Below are positions 1-8,867 of a stretch of DNA of 64,000 nt, one piece after another. The notes beneath the pieces are model-generated. The model had not been told where the DNA came from. It was given only the letters and a program-made list of their open reading frames with translations, and searched no databases. This DNA comes from Saprospiraceae bacterium (GTDB lineage Bacteria > Bacteroidota > Bacteroidia > Chitinophagales > Saprospiraceae), in contig JADJNW010000014.1 in assembly GCA_016714085.1 (NCBI GenBank), positions 244,031 through 308,030 on the forward strand, given 5' to 3'. The number at the start of each line of letters is the position of its first letter. The first letter of the stretch is position 1. The translations under genes were made by a program, and so were the position numbers.

Positions 1-344
1 CAAATTGCGGCAATCGAAGGTACGATACCAATAAACCATAATGCTAAAGGGAATTCCCAACGGTAAGCCAACATTTCAATCAAAGATAAAAATACCGTCA
101 GTAGAAGGCAGTAGGATAGCGCCGCAAAAAAATAAGTCGATTTAATACTATCGCCATAACCCACGCCCCTTATGAAGGCGCTCAGCATTTGCCAGCAACC
201 AATCACGAATAGCAGCATGAAGTAAAGAATAGCAAATTCTTTCTTTGAAAAAAGAACAGCAAGGCCTGAAAATCCGGCAGTCAGCAAGAGTAAGAACTGT
301 CCAATAAGATCAAATCGATGAAAAAAATGCTCAGTACGGTTCAT
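1..344 (-). CDS. Hydrophobic membrane protein, 3' end cut off by the window edge
   Basis: The reading frame opens at an ATG at 344-342 and stays open to base 1 on the minus strand, giving 114 residues. After a short charged N-terminus (MNRTEHFFHRFD) there are about four hydrophobic segments at roughly residues 14-33, 37-55, 68-88 and 95-112, with short loops between them. This is the pattern of a small multi-pass inner-membrane protein. I recognise no family motif and assign no function. It is divergent from the nitroreductase gene at 554. Its C-terminus lies outside the window. Confidence 0.6.
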   Translation of the reverse strand, partial: MNRTEHFFHRFDLIGQFLLLLTAGFSGLAVLFSKKEFAILYFMLLFVIGCWQMLSAFIRGVGYGDSIKSTYFFAALSYCLLLTVFLSLIEMLAYRWEFPLALWFIGIVPSIAAI

Positions 345-553
345 GGTTATTCGATTTTGGGTGAAAAAAATTATTGGGTGATGCGTTTTGAGTCGAGTGT
401 GTGCTGTCGGATTTCAGCGTTTTGTTTGTCAGCTTGTTGCGATAAGCTTGATTCAAAAATACAAAAAGAAAATCAAATTTTCAATTTTTTCTGAAAGTTT
501 TGAATAAAAATATTTTAAAAGGAGCGTTTATCTTTGGCAAAAACCTTCAAAAT

Positions 554-1135
554 ATGAACGTTACCCCTGCTCAAATTAGTGAGCTGATTAAAAAAAGAAG
601 AGCGATTTTCCCGAAAATGTTCAATGACTACCCTATCCCTCGACAGATTATCGAGGTGATTTTAGAGAATGCGAATTGGGCGCCCACGCATCGCCTCACC
701 GAGCCCTGGCGTTTCAAGGTTTTCACTGGCGAAGCTTTAAAACGTTTGGGACAATACATGGGAGATTATTACAAACAAACCACTCCTGCCGATCAATTTT
801 CAGAGGAAAAGTATCAGAAAAACATGGAAAACCCGATGCGTTCGGCTTGTGTGATTGCCATTTGTATGCAGCGCGACCCTGAGGCGCGTGTGCCGGAGTG
901 GGAAGAGATTGCAGCGGTGGCTTGTGCTGTACAAAACATGTGGCTTACTTGTACGGTGTACGGCATTGGCAGTTACTGGGGTACGCCTGGTGCAGCTTTG
1001 AATGCGAATGAATTCCTGGATTTAAAAGAAGGTGAACGTTGTCTGGGCTTATTTTATATGGGTTATCATGATATGCCGGAGTTGCCAGGTAAACGAAATC
1101 GGATAGAAGACAAAACGGTTTGGATGGAAGAATAG
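554..1135 (+). CDS. Nitroreductase family protein
   Basis: The product (about 193 aa) looks like an FMN-dependent nitroreductase, a soluble NAD(P)H oxidoreductase acting on nitro compounds, quinones or similar acceptors; the real substrate is unknown. Visible family features are the N-terminal IKKRRAIFPKMF segment, the ANWAPTHRLTEPWRF segment that contacts FMN, and the GIGSYWGTPGA and GLFYMGYHD blocks near the C-terminus. The frame extends upstream to a TTG at 500, but a promoter-like TATCTTTG at 529-536 lies inside that extension. The ATG at 554 (MNVTPAQI) is therefore the better start. The gene stands alone between a divergent membrane protein and hppA. Confidence 0.85.
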   Translation: MNVTPAQISELIKKRRAIFPKMFNDYPIPRQIIEVILENANWAPTHRLTEPWRFKVFTGEALKRLGQYMGDYYKQTTPADQFSEEKYQKNMENPMRSACVIAICMQRDPEARVPEWEEIAAVACAVQNMWLTCTVYGIGSYWGTPGAALNANEFLDLKEGERCLGLFYMGYHDMPELPGKRNRIEDKTVWMEE

Positions 1136-1218
1136 GGTTTACGGCTTCATATTTTTTTTTGTTAAGATAGCATGAATCAATGTAACTATGAATCAATGAA
1201 TTTCAATCTTTTAAATCG

Positions 1219-1250
1219 TTTGGACAAGCCGAAATATTGGCTTACTTTTG
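1219..1250 (+). promoter_or_regulatory. Bacteroidota-type promoter of hppA
   Basis: TTTG at 1219-1222 and TACTTTTG at 1243-1250 are separated by 20 bases. This fits the primary sigma factor consensus of the phylum (TTTG, then 19-21 bases, then TAnnTTTG). Transcription would begin near 1257 and leave a leader of roughly 120 nt before the hppA ATG. No experimental start site is visible from sequence alone. Confidence 0.6.
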
Positions 1251-1375
1251 CGTCCGTGTTAAAAAAATGTATTCATTCTAAGCAACAGGTTAGAAGTTTC
1301 AGGTTGATGTTTCTAATTGATTTTCTTACACTTCAAACCAAAAATTAACCAATAAAAAACTTAAAAGATACTCGT

Positions 1376-3560
1376 ATGGGTGGCACACTTACTTATGTAA
1401 TTCCGGCCTTAGGCGTGTTGGCCTTGTTATACACTTTCTGGAAAACCGCATGGATCAACCGCCAAGACGCAGGTAGTGACAAAATGAAGAAGATTGCGAA
1501 TAGCATTGCTGAAGGCGCAATGGCATTCTTGAAAGCAGAGTACCGAATTTTGGCAATTTTTGTGATAGCGGTAGCCGTTTTGTTGGGTGTGAGTGGCAAT
1601 ACGCCTAATTCCTCGCCATTAGTGGCAGCCTCCTTTATTCTGGGAGCATTTTGCTCTGGCTTGGCAGGCTTTCTCGGTATGCGTGTAGCAACCAAAGCCA
1701 ATGTACGCACTACTAATGCTGCACGTACAAGCTTAGGCAAAGCATTGGAAATTGCTTTCGCAGGTGGCTCGGTAATGGGCTTGGGTGTAGTTGGTTTAGG
1801 CGTGTTGGGCTTAAGCATTCTATTTATCGTTTACAGTTCGATGTTTGGCACTTCTACTTATGAGGATGTAAACCGCGTCATTACAGTGATTACCGGATTT
1901 TCCTTTGGTGCTTCTTCGATCGCTTTATTTGCACGCGTAGGCGGTGGCATTTACACAAAGGCGGCCGACGTGGGGGCTGACTTGGTAGGCAAAGTAGAAG
2001 CCGGTATTCCAGAAGATCACCCGCTAAACCCTGCTACCATTGCAGATAACGTAGGTGATAATGTAGGTGACGTAGCAGGTATGGGCGCTGATCTGTTCGA
2101 ATCTTATGTTGGTTCGATTGTTTCTACAATGGTTTTAGGCGCTGTATTTATGAATAGTGCCACATTTTCAGATAATTTTAATGGCTTATCAGCAGTGCTG
2201 TTGCCATTGCTTTTGGCTGGCACAGGTATTGTGACTTCTATCATCGGAACATTTTTCGTAAGAGTAAAAGAAGGCGGAAATCCTCAGCGAGCTTTGAATA
2301 TTGGAGAATTCGGTTCTTCTGCCGTGATGATTATTGCATCATGGTTCATTATTACAGGAATGCTTCCTGCTTCCTGGACTTTTGATGACAAACTTTACGG
2401 GGTTACTCGTGAGATGACCGCTATGAATGTCTTTTGCTACCATCATAGGTCTGGTGGCTGGCTTATTAGTGGGAATGATTACAGAATATTATACCGGTAC
2501 AGGCAAAAAGCCGGTATTAAGTATTGTGCGTCAATCTTCGACTGGAGCGGCTACAAATATCATCGCTGGCTTGGGCGTAGGTATGATTTCTACGGCACTT
2601 CCGATTATCATCATATCGATCTCAATCATCTTTGCTTTTAATGTTGCAGGTTTGTATGGTATTGCCATAGCGGCGGTCGGGATGTTATCGAATTTGGGTA
2701 TTCAATTGGCGGTAGATGCTTATGGTCCAATTTCAGATAATGCAGGCGGTATCGCAGAAATGAGCGAATTACCAAAAGAAGTACGTAAACGCACCGATAA
2801 ACTTGATGCAGTAGGTAACACGACAGCGGCTATTGGTAAAGGTTTTGCGATTGCTTCAGCGGCGCTTACAGCCTTGGCATTGTTTGGAGCTTACATGACC
2901 TCGGCCCAGATTTCCAGTATTGATATTTCCAAAGCTACGGTGATGGCGGGCTTATTTTTAGGCGGCATGTTACCATTCGTTTTCTCTGCTTTGGCGATGC
3001 AGGCAGTGGGTCGTGCAGCGATGTCTATGATCGAAGAAGTACGTCGTCAATTCAAGGATATTCCAGCATTAAAAGCAGCCTTGGAAGTGATGCGCAAAAA
3101 TGACGGCAAGGAAATGGATACCTGGAGCGAAACAGATCGCAATACTTTTGAAGCAGCAGATGGCAAAGCTGAATACGGCAAATGCGTAGAAATCTCTACC
3201 CGTGCGGCTATCAGGGAAATGGTATTACCAGGCTTGTTGGCAGTGGCGGCACCAGTATTGGTGGGCTTTTTGGGCGGCCCTGAAATGCTGGGCGGTTTGC
3301 TTGCAGGCGTGACCGTAGCTGGTGTGTTGATGGCGATTTTCCAATCGAACGCTGGTGGTGCTTGGGACAATGCCAAGAAGATGTTTGAAGAAGGCGTGGA
3401 GATTAATGGCAAGATATATTATAAAGGTTCTGAGCCTCATAAAGCAGCAGTAGTAGGTGACACCGTAGGAGATCCATTCAAGGATACTTCCGGGCCTTCG
3501 TTGAATATTCTATTGAAATTGATGTCCGTTGTTGCCTTGGTAATCGCGCCATTATTGTAG
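1376..3560 (+). CDS. hppA: Membrane-bound ion-pumping pyrophosphatase, interrupted by one frameshift
   Basis: This integral membrane pump hydrolyses pyrophosphate and moves H+ and/or Na+ across the inner membrane. About 16 membrane helices are expected in the family. The catalytic blocks DVGADLVGKVE (residues about 198-208) and DNVGDNVGD (about 224-232) are intact in the first part. GDTVGDPFKDTSGP near the C-terminus is intact in the second part. GNTTAAIGKGFAI carries Ala where K+-independent enzymes have Lys, so a K+-dependent type is likely; the choice of H+ or Na+ cannot be read safely. The frame changes near 2430-2440, at a TTTT run in the Ala-Met-Asn-Val-Phe region. Up to that point the frame starting at 1376 is correct, and afterwards the frame containing ATIIGLVAGLLVG is correct. 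This is an apparent one-base insertion, or a two-base loss. Joined, the product is about 728 aa, normal for the family. Confidence 0.93.
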
Positions 3561-3636
3561 AATACCTTCTGATATTGTAAAATACCTGACGGCGGTGCTG
3601 GCATTATGTCGGCGCCGCTTTCTATTTGAATAAAAA

Positions 3637-3660
3637 CCTCCGACTCAATAAAATCGGAGG
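3637..3660 (-). terminator. Stem-loop with minus-strand T tract
   Basis: CCTCCGA (3637-3643) and TCGGAGG (3654-3660) form a 7-bp stem with a 10-nt loop. Read on the minus strand the stem is followed by TTTTTATT, the layout of an intrinsic terminator. On the plus strand it lies 77 bases after hppA but has no T tract. No clear minus-strand gene lies immediately upstream, so it may be a back-up for atpDC or act on both strands. Confidence 0.45.
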
Positions 3661-3725
3661 CTTGCATTACACCCATAAAGAGAAACAGCTTACTTTGCAA
3701 CCGTAACTCCCCCTTGTGCCCAGTA

Positions 3726-3872
3726 ATGCATTTTGACCTTCCATCCCATAGCGATACATTTATAGAAGTACCTTTTATCTCGAATGCGCAAGCATTTGCG
3801 ATAAGCCTTGAAGATACTGGCGGCAAACCACAGCCTACGATGGATCAGATTTATGTACTTGGCAATATTTAA
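3726..3872 (+). pseudogene. C-terminal fragment resembling an anti-sigma factor
   Basis: A 48-codon open stretch ends in NAQAFAISLEDTGGKPQPT followed by MDQIYVLGNI and a stop. This is the typical C-terminal signature of RskA-like anti-sigma factors in Bacteroidota (AFAxxLExxGGxPxPTxxxIYVxG). The membrane anchor, the rest of the C-terminal domain and any paired sigma factor are absent. Upstream, in the 3561-3725 gap after hppA, I find no continuation in any frame beyond about ten residues. It is probably a relic of a deleted sigma/anti-sigma pair, or the tail of a gene lost to an assembly deletion. A competing minus-strand reading covers the same bases but matches nothing I recognise. Confidence 0.45.
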
Positions 3873-3904
3873 ACCTCGATCAAAATAAACTACTATAAAA
3901 TGAA

Positions 3905-3933
3905 AAAGGCGAATTCAATTTGAATTCGCCTTT
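3905..3933. terminator. Perfect 13-bp palindromic terminator after atpDC
   Basis: AAAGGCGAATTCA (3905-3917) and TGAATTCGCCTTT (3921-3933) pair perfectly around a 3-nt loop. On the minus strand the stem leads into CTTTTTCA, which gives the atpD-atpC operon a good intrinsic terminator 25 bases after the atpC stop. The plus-strand side (CCTTTCTT) could also work weakly. Confidence 0.75.
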
Positions 3934-3958
3934 CTTATGAGTTGAAAACCGCATTGCG

Positions 3959-4267
3959 TCAAATATTTTTGACGCCGCGCACTAAGAGAGATACTTCGTT
4001 CTTGATCACTTCAATGAAACCACCGCCAATGCTGAAAGAAATTTTCTTTCCCGGTTCGTCGGCAGTTTTGATATTACCACTTTCCTCATCAAAGTAGCGG
4101 TATTCGCCTTTAGCGGTTACAATCTCTACTTTACCACTTTCCAATGAAGACACAATTGGTGCGTGGTTTCTCAACACCTGGAATTGCCCCATTGTACCGG
4201 GAACTTTGATCGAAGTGATTGTGCCTTGAAATATTTCCTTTTCAGGAGTCAGAATCGTGATATTCAT
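3959..4267 (-). CDS. atpC: F-type ATP synthase epsilon subunit
   Basis: Epsilon is a central-stalk subunit of F1 that couples to gamma and restrains ATP hydrolysis. The product (about 102 aa from the ATG at 4267, MNITILTPEKEIFQG) is the N-terminal beta-sandwich domain: PGTMGQFQVLRNHAPIVSSL is the conserved epsilon signature and GGGFIEVIKNEVSLLV closes the sandwich. The C-terminal helical hairpin of E. coli epsilon is missing, as is usual in this phylum. In-frame ATGs at 4291 and 4282 would add at most eight residues. The gene follows atpD with a gap of about 29 bases and ends just before a strong terminator. Confidence 0.93.
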   Translation of the reverse strand: MNITILTPEKEIFQGTITSIKVPGTMGQFQVLRNHAPIVSSLESGKVEIVTAKGEYRYFDEESGNIKTADEPGKKISFSIGGGFIEVIKNEVSLLVRGVKNI

Positions 4268-4296
4268 GTCCTCAGCATTCATACAAGTCAATAAAA

Positions 4297-5811
4297 TTAA
4301 GCGCCTACTTCCGCCAACATTTTCTTACCCGCTTCGATGGCATCATCGATCGTACCTTTCAGGTTGAATGCCGCTTCAGGATACTCATCTACTTCACCAT
4401 CCATAATCATATTGAAACCGCGAATCGTTTCTTCAATCGGCACTAATACACCTGGAATACCTGTAAATTGCTCTGCAACGTGGAATGGCTGTGACAAGAA
4501 GCGCTGCACACGACGGGCGCGGTGTACCACCATTTTATCTTCTTCCGACAATTCTTCCATACCAAGGATGGCAATAATATCCTGCAATTCGTTATAACGC
4601 TGCAAAATATTTTTCACACGTTGAGCACAATTATAATGCTCCTCACCAATAATTGTTGGATCAAGAATACGCGAGGTAGAATCAAGCGGATCTACCGCAG
4701 GATAGATACCCAATGAAGCGATTTTACGACTCAATACTGTCGTTGCATCCAAGTGCGCGAAAGTAGTCGCAGGTGCTGGGTCGGTCAAGTCATCCGCAGG
4801 CACATAAACTGCTTGTACTGAAGTAATTGAGCCACGTTTCGTAGAAGTAATACGCTCTTGCATCAAGCCCATCTCGGTCGCCAGGGTTGGCTGATATCCT
4901 ACCGCCGAAGGCATCCGCCCCAAAAGCGCTGATACCTCAGAGCCAGCTTGGGTAAAGCGGAAGATATTGTCAATAAAGAACAAAATATCACGGCCTCCCA
5001 TCGGGTCGCTCAAATCGCCATCGCGATAGTATTCTGCAATTGTCAAACCCGACAAAGCCACACGTGCACGCGCACCAGGTGGTTCGTTCATCTGACCAAA
5101 TACAAAGGTTGCCTGCGACTGCTTTAGTTCTTCTTCATTTACTTTGGAAAGATCCCAGCCGCCTTCTTCCATGCTATGCTTGAACGCTTCGCCATATCTG
5201 ATAATGCCCGCTTCGATCATTTCTCGCAACAAGTCATTTCCTTCGCGCGTACGCTCGCCAACACCTGCAAATACTGATACCCCTTCATAAGCTTTGGCAA
5301 TATTATTGATCAATTCCTGAATCAATACCGTTTTTCCAACACCTGCACCACCAAACAGCCCGATTTTACCGCCTTTCATATAAGGCTCGATCAAATCAAT
5401 TACCTTGATACCTGTGTAAAGTACTTCTTTTTCAGTGGAAAGATCTTCGTATGTTGGCGGCTTACGGTGAATAGACGCCGACTGTTTTTTGGATACCGGC
5501 CCCATACCATCAATCGGTTCGCCTACAACATTAAACAAACGCCCTCTGATTCCCTCGCCAATTGGCATAGAAATGGTTTCACCTGTATCAACAACCGTTG
5601 TACCGCGAGACAAGCCATCAGTAGAGTCCATCGCTACTGCGCGAACGCTATCTTCACCAAGGTGCTGCTGTACTTCTAAGACCAATAATTCACCATTCGC
5701 TCTTTTGATTTCAAGTGCGCTAAAAATTTCAGGAAGTTTGGAGTTTTCCCCCTCGAAGCTCACATCCACTACCGGTCCGATTACCTGCTTTACGTATCCA
5801 ATATTTGCCAT
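4297..5811 (-). CDS. atpD: F-type ATP synthase beta subunit
   Basis: Beta is the catalytic subunit of the F1 head, where ADP and phosphate are joined. The 504-residue product has the P-loop GGAGVGKT (about residue 155), GERTREGNDL, the ILFFIDNIFRFTQAGSEVSALLGRMPSAVGY stretch (cited here only as a family landmark around residues 270-300) and the DDLTDPAPATTFAHLDATTVLSR region. All are intact. It begins at the ATG at 5811 (MANIGYVKQVIGPVVDV) and is followed by atpC. The other atp genes are not here; a detached atpDC pair is common in Bacteroidota. Transcription probably starts from the promoter at 5861-5890. Confidence 0.96.
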   Translation of the reverse strand: MANIGYVKQVIGPVVDVSFEGENSKLPEIFSALEIKRANGELLVLEVQQHLGEDSVRAVAMDSTDGLSRGTTVVDTGETISMPIGEGIRGRLFNVVGEPIDGMGPVSKKQSASIHRKPPTYEDLSTEKEVLYTGIKVIDLIEPYMKGGKIGLFGGAGVGKTVLIQELINNIAKAYEGVSVFAGVGERTREGNDLLREMIEAGIIRYGEAFKHSMEEGGWDLSKVNEEELKQSQATFVFGQMNEPPGARARVALSGLTIAEYYRDGDLSDPMGGRDILFFIDNIFRFTQAGSEVSALLGRMPSAVGYQPTLATEMGLMQERITSTKRGSITSVQAVYVPADDLTDPAPATTFAHLDATTVLSRKIASLGIYPAVDPLDSTSRILDPTIIGEEHYNCAQRVKNILQRYNELQDIIAILGMEELSEEDKMVVHRARRVQRFLSQPFHVAEQFTGIPGVLVPIEETIRGFNMIMDGEVDEYPEAAFNLKGTIDDAIEAGKKMLAEVGA

Positions 5812-5860
5812 GTTGAAGAGAATATTTTAGAGTAAAATTTAGGTTCTCAAAAAATCGGTG

Positions 5861-5890
5861 CAAAGATAGTCGTTCGTATTGATAATCAAA
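5861..5890 (-). promoter_or_regulatory. Promoter of atpDC
   Basis: On the minus strand TTTG (5890-5887) and TATCTTTG (5868-5861) are separated by 18 bases, close to the Bacteroidota primary promoter consensus. They lie about 50 bases upstream of the atpD start. Confidence 0.55.
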
Positions 5891-6085
5891 AGAAAAATAC
5901 AATTTTGCGTGTATCAGAACAATGTAAAATTACCGTTATAAATTTGGTGAATCTGACTTGAAAATCGAATTTTATGGAAATTTTAAAAACAAATTCTTTG
6001 CTGCTCTGAATTGAAGAATAAAATTTGGAGTCTATTTCTTTCTGCAAAAACAAAAAAGAATCAAGAATTATTCAATAAAGCATCA

Positions 6086-6760
6086 ATGACCTGGCAAGAA
6101 TTAGTAAAAACGGCGCTTTTAGGCTTGGAAAATGGACAGTTAAGCGAGCCGGCCTTGGATCGACTCAAAAGCAAAGGCATTGAAGTGAAGGCAGAGTCGA
6201 CCGTCGTATTGTTGGAAGGAGCAACGCTGTTTTGGCAAATGCAAAAAGCAGGATTTTTATTACAGGATTTTAAAAGCGAATTACCTGAACCAGCAAACAT
6301 TCATAAGAAAAATTTTTGCTCAGCCGAAGCAAGCTTCCATTTGGAGCTTATGCTGAATGGTTTTTACAAAAAAGCCTTACCGGAATTTTTCTTCCTTTTG
6401 CGACAGCAAAATAAAATACTGCTACCTGAATTGCTCCCAGCTTTATTCAAATCTTCTCTTCGCAACAAAGCCTTATGGAATCTGGCGCGGCCGCATATCG
6501 GCGAACGCGGGAAATGGTTGCTGCAGCAAAATCCTGAGTGGCAAATTCTTTTGAAAAGAGAGATAGAAAACCCCGAAATTTTTGAATACCTGGAATCCTC
6601 CAAAGAACCGGAAGAATTCGCGTATCGTTGTTATCCTGACAAGCTATCGGAAATCCGTGAATTCTATGAACAACATAGCAACCGCTGGGATTGGCAGACA
6701 GAGAATATACTGAAAATCATCAACTTCCGAACGAATATGCTCAAAACTTTAGAAAAGTGA
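6086..6760 (+). CDS. DUF5691 family protein, short form
   Basis: The product starts MTWQELVKTALLGLEN and contains GERGKWLLQQNPEW (about residues 150-163). Both are hallmarks of DUF5691, a helical family encoded with MoxR-type ATPases and of unknown biochemical role. The frame runs upstream to a TTG at 6011, but family members begin at the WQELV block, so the ATG at 6086 is chosen. At about 224 aa it is roughly half the usual length. The ending, NRWDWQTENILKIINFR, looks like a normal family C-terminus, which suggests loss of the middle rather than of the tail. It lies upstream of the MoxR and DUF5682 genes, with an opposite-strand peptidase between. The family call rests on motif memory, without an alignment. 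Confidence 0.65.
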   Translation: MTWQELVKTALLGLENGQLSEPALDRLKSKGIEVKAESTVVLLEGATLFWQMQKAGFLLQDFKSELPEPANIHKKNFCSAEASFHLELMLNGFYKKALPEFFFLLRQQNKILLPELLPALFKSSLRNKALWNLARPHIGERGKWLLQQNPEWQILLKREIENPEIFEYLESSKEPEEFAYRCYPDKLSEIREFYEQHSNRWDWQTENILKIINFRTNMLKTLEK

Positions 6761-6776
6761 TATTTAAGCCTATGTT

Positions 6777-7541
6777 TTATTTAATAATTTCTGAAGGCAG
6801 CTTCTCTTCTTTAATTTGTCCATTCTCCAGAGAAACAAAATAAGAATGGTTATTCGCATCCAGGGCTACCGCTTTGGAAAATTTTTCATTCACGAATAAG
6901 ATTCCGGCTCGATCATCGCACGCGTATCCTGCTGAAAACGTTCCACTTAGAATATTTTTATGGTACAAAGGACGTCTCGATGCTTCACTTGAATAGTGCG
7001 GACAATGACTGTAATTCAGAAATCCCAATCCTTCTACAACGCTGAGTTCTTTAGGACGAGAATCGGTCGTGCCTTCTGTAAACCAACAAAGCGAGCCCGC
7101 ACTTCCGCCAGCTAATACAATGCCTTTATCATAAGCTTTTTTGAGTGCCACATCTATTCCTTGTGCTTTCCAAATAGCAATCATATTCAGGGTATTACCA
7201 CCGCCTACGATGATAGCATCCATTTTTAAGAGCATCTCTTCAAAGCTTTCTGTTTGAGAATAAGAACTTATCCAAACTCTTAATACATAAGGTTTTACAT
7301 CCAAATCTTCGCAGTTTCTATACCAGGTCATAATTCCATTAGGGTTATCCCCGCTGGCGGTAGGGAGAAAGCATATTTTGGGATCTTTTTTGCCGGTTAA
7401 AGAAGCAACATAATTGATAAATTGTTTACCCATTCCAGCTCCTGTGACAAATATCTTTTTAGCAGTTTGCTCATTTTGCCCAAATGCAGTTTGACTTAAT
7501 ATAAGCATTAAGAATAATCCGATTAGTTTTGTCAATCTCAT
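6777..7541 (-). CDS. Secreted S51-family (peptidase E / cyanophycinase-like) protein
   Basis: The first residues from the ATG at 7541 form a signal peptide (MRLTKLIGLFLMLILSQTAFG), so the protein is exported. The body has the S51 layout: FVTGAGMGKQFI, CFLPTASGD, the GGGNTL block and the nucleophile elbow AGGSAGSLCWF with its catalytic Ser, then SHCPHYSSE. Family members are serine peptidases that cleave Asp-X dipeptides or cyanophycin; the substrate here is unknown. A longer frame to 7637 exists but would bury the signal peptide. The gene sits on the opposite strand between the DUF5691 and MoxR genes, ending 16 bases from the DUF5691 stop. It is probably an independent insertion there. Confidence 0.82.
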   Translation of the reverse strand: MRLTKLIGLFLMLILSQTAFGQNEQTAKKIFVTGAGMGKQFINYVASLTGKKDPKICFLPTASGDNPNGIMTWYRNCEDLDVKPYVLRVWISSYSQTESFEEMLLKMDAIIVGGGNTLNMIAIWKAQGIDVALKKAYDKGIVLAGGSAGSLCWFTEGTTDSRPKELSVVEGLGFLNYSHCPHYSSEASRRPLYHKNILSGTFSAGYACDDRAGILFVNEKFSKAVALDANNHSYFVSLENGQIKEEKLPSEIIK

Positions 7542-7758
7542 TTTGCTTGAATCTTGATTTGTAATAAAAGAGGTATTGATATTTTGGGAAGGCTTAAATA
7601 TAGGTATTTTTTGATTTTTGCAATGTTCAAAAAGCAAGCTAAAGATTCTAATAATTATGTCCGTTATTTTCGTTTGAAAAGAACTATCAAAATAATATTC
7701 GCGTTTTTAACTTGCACGAGAAGCACTTACTTTTCAACGTTCTGACAAGTTTTTCAAA

Positions 7759-8820
7759 ATGGAAAATCAAATACTTCGCCCCCACGCGGAAGTCGCCTAT
7801 GCACACGAACTGGCAGAACTCGCCAAAATGGATGATCGCCAACGCCCCACCAATTGGAATCTCTCGCCCTGGGCGGTGGTTACCTATTTGCTTGGCGGCA
7901 AATTGGATAATGGTTTTATTATTGAAACGAAGTATTTTGGTAATCGCCGCTTGGTCGAAATTGCAGTAGCAACGCTCGTCACCGATCGCGCTTTACTCTT
8001 AGTCGGTGTTCCAGGCACGGCCAAAACTTGGGTTTCAGAGCATTTATCAGCAGCCATTTCTGGCGATTCTAAATTACTCGTACAAGGTACAGCAGGCATG
8101 GCAGAAGAATCTTTGCGATATGGCTGGAATTACGCACAATTATTGGCCAAAGGCCCGAGCGAAGAAGCACTTGTACCCAGCCCGGTGATGGTCGCTATGC
8201 AAAGCGGTAAAATCGCACGAGTTGAAGAATTGACGCGGGTTCCGTCGGATGTACAGGATGCGCTTATCACGGTGCTTTCTGAAAAAATACTCCCAATCCC
8301 GGAATTAAACTCTGAAGTGCAAGCTATTCAAGGTTTTAATATTATCGCAACCGCTAATGACCGCGACCGCGGTGTGAATGAGCTTTCCAGTGCTTTGCGA
8401 CGGCGCTTTAATACAGTAATCATGCCGCTTCCGGCAAAATTGGAAGAAGAAGTGCAAATTGTGAAAAGTCGAGTTGAAAAAATTGGAAAATCGCTGGAAT
8501 TACCACCCCAAGCCGCGCCAATCCAAGAAATTCAGCGCTTAGTCACCATTTTTCGAGAATTGCGCAATGGGAAAACCGAGGATGGCCGCACAAAATTAAA
8601 GTCGCCGAGTAGTACCCTCAGCACGGCCGAAGCGATTTCGGTCATTAATAATGGGCAGGCACTGGCAGCGCATTTTGGCAAAGGAAAAATTCAGGCAGAG
8701 GACATCGCTGCAAGCTTAGCAGGTACAATTATCAAGGACACGACGCAGGATACGATCGTTTGGGAAGAGTATTTAGAAACGGTAATGAAAAAAGCGCGAA
8801 GGCTGGAAGGATTTATATGA
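7759..8820 (+). CDS. MoxR-type AAA+ ATPase
   Basis: This 353-residue cytoplasmic ATPase belongs to the MoxR branch, which remodels partner proteins and usually works with a von Willebrand A-domain protein. The Walker A motif GVPGTAKT lies at about 83-90. A Walker B-like acidic segment (ARVEELTRVP, about 151-160), sensor 1 (IIATANDRDRG) and the arginine-finger region ALRRRF follow in the expected order. The N-terminal extension (about 60 residues, with TNWNLSPWAV) is typical of MoxR proteins found with DUF5682. The DUF5682 gene follows after 47 bases and is probably co-transcribed. No vWA gene is seen in the window. Confidence 0.9.
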   Translation: MENQILRPHAEVAYAHELAELAKMDDRQRPTNWNLSPWAVVTYLLGGKLDNGFIIETKYFGNRRLVEIAVATLVTDRALLLVGVPGTAKTWVSEHLSAAISGDSKLLVQGTAGMAEESLRYGWNYAQLLAKGPSEEALVPSPVMVAMQSGKIARVEELTRVPSDVQDALITVLSEKILPIPELNSEVQAIQGFNIIATANDRDRGVNELSSALRRRFNTVIMPLPAKLEEEVQIVKSRVEKIGKSLELPPQAAPIQEIQRLVTIFRELRNGKTEDGRTKLKSPSSTLSTAEAISVINNGQALAAHFGKGKIQAEDIAASLAGTIIKDTTQDTIVWEEYLETVMKKARRLEGFI

Positions 8821-8867
8821 AGCATGAAAAATCTTACTTTAGAATCGAGATAAATGGTTGATAACCA

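Noticed and set aside
2427..2445. Programmed ribosomal frameshifting in hppA
   Set aside because: A TTTT run exists, but there is no typical slippery heptamer with a downstream stimulator. Many unrelated genes in the window carry similar slips, so sequence error explains it better.
3690..3790. Minus-strand reading ending MHYWAQGGVTVAK just before the 3637-3660 terminator
   Set aside because: The position before a terminator is attractive, but I recognise no family, the length is uncertain, and the plus-strand frame in the same bases has a clear family signature.
3437..3826. 129-codon minus-strand open frame overlapping the end of hppA
   Set aside because: It covers the well-conserved C-terminus of hppA on the other strand, has no family resemblance, and competes with the anti-sigma-like frame. 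Treated as a chance frame.
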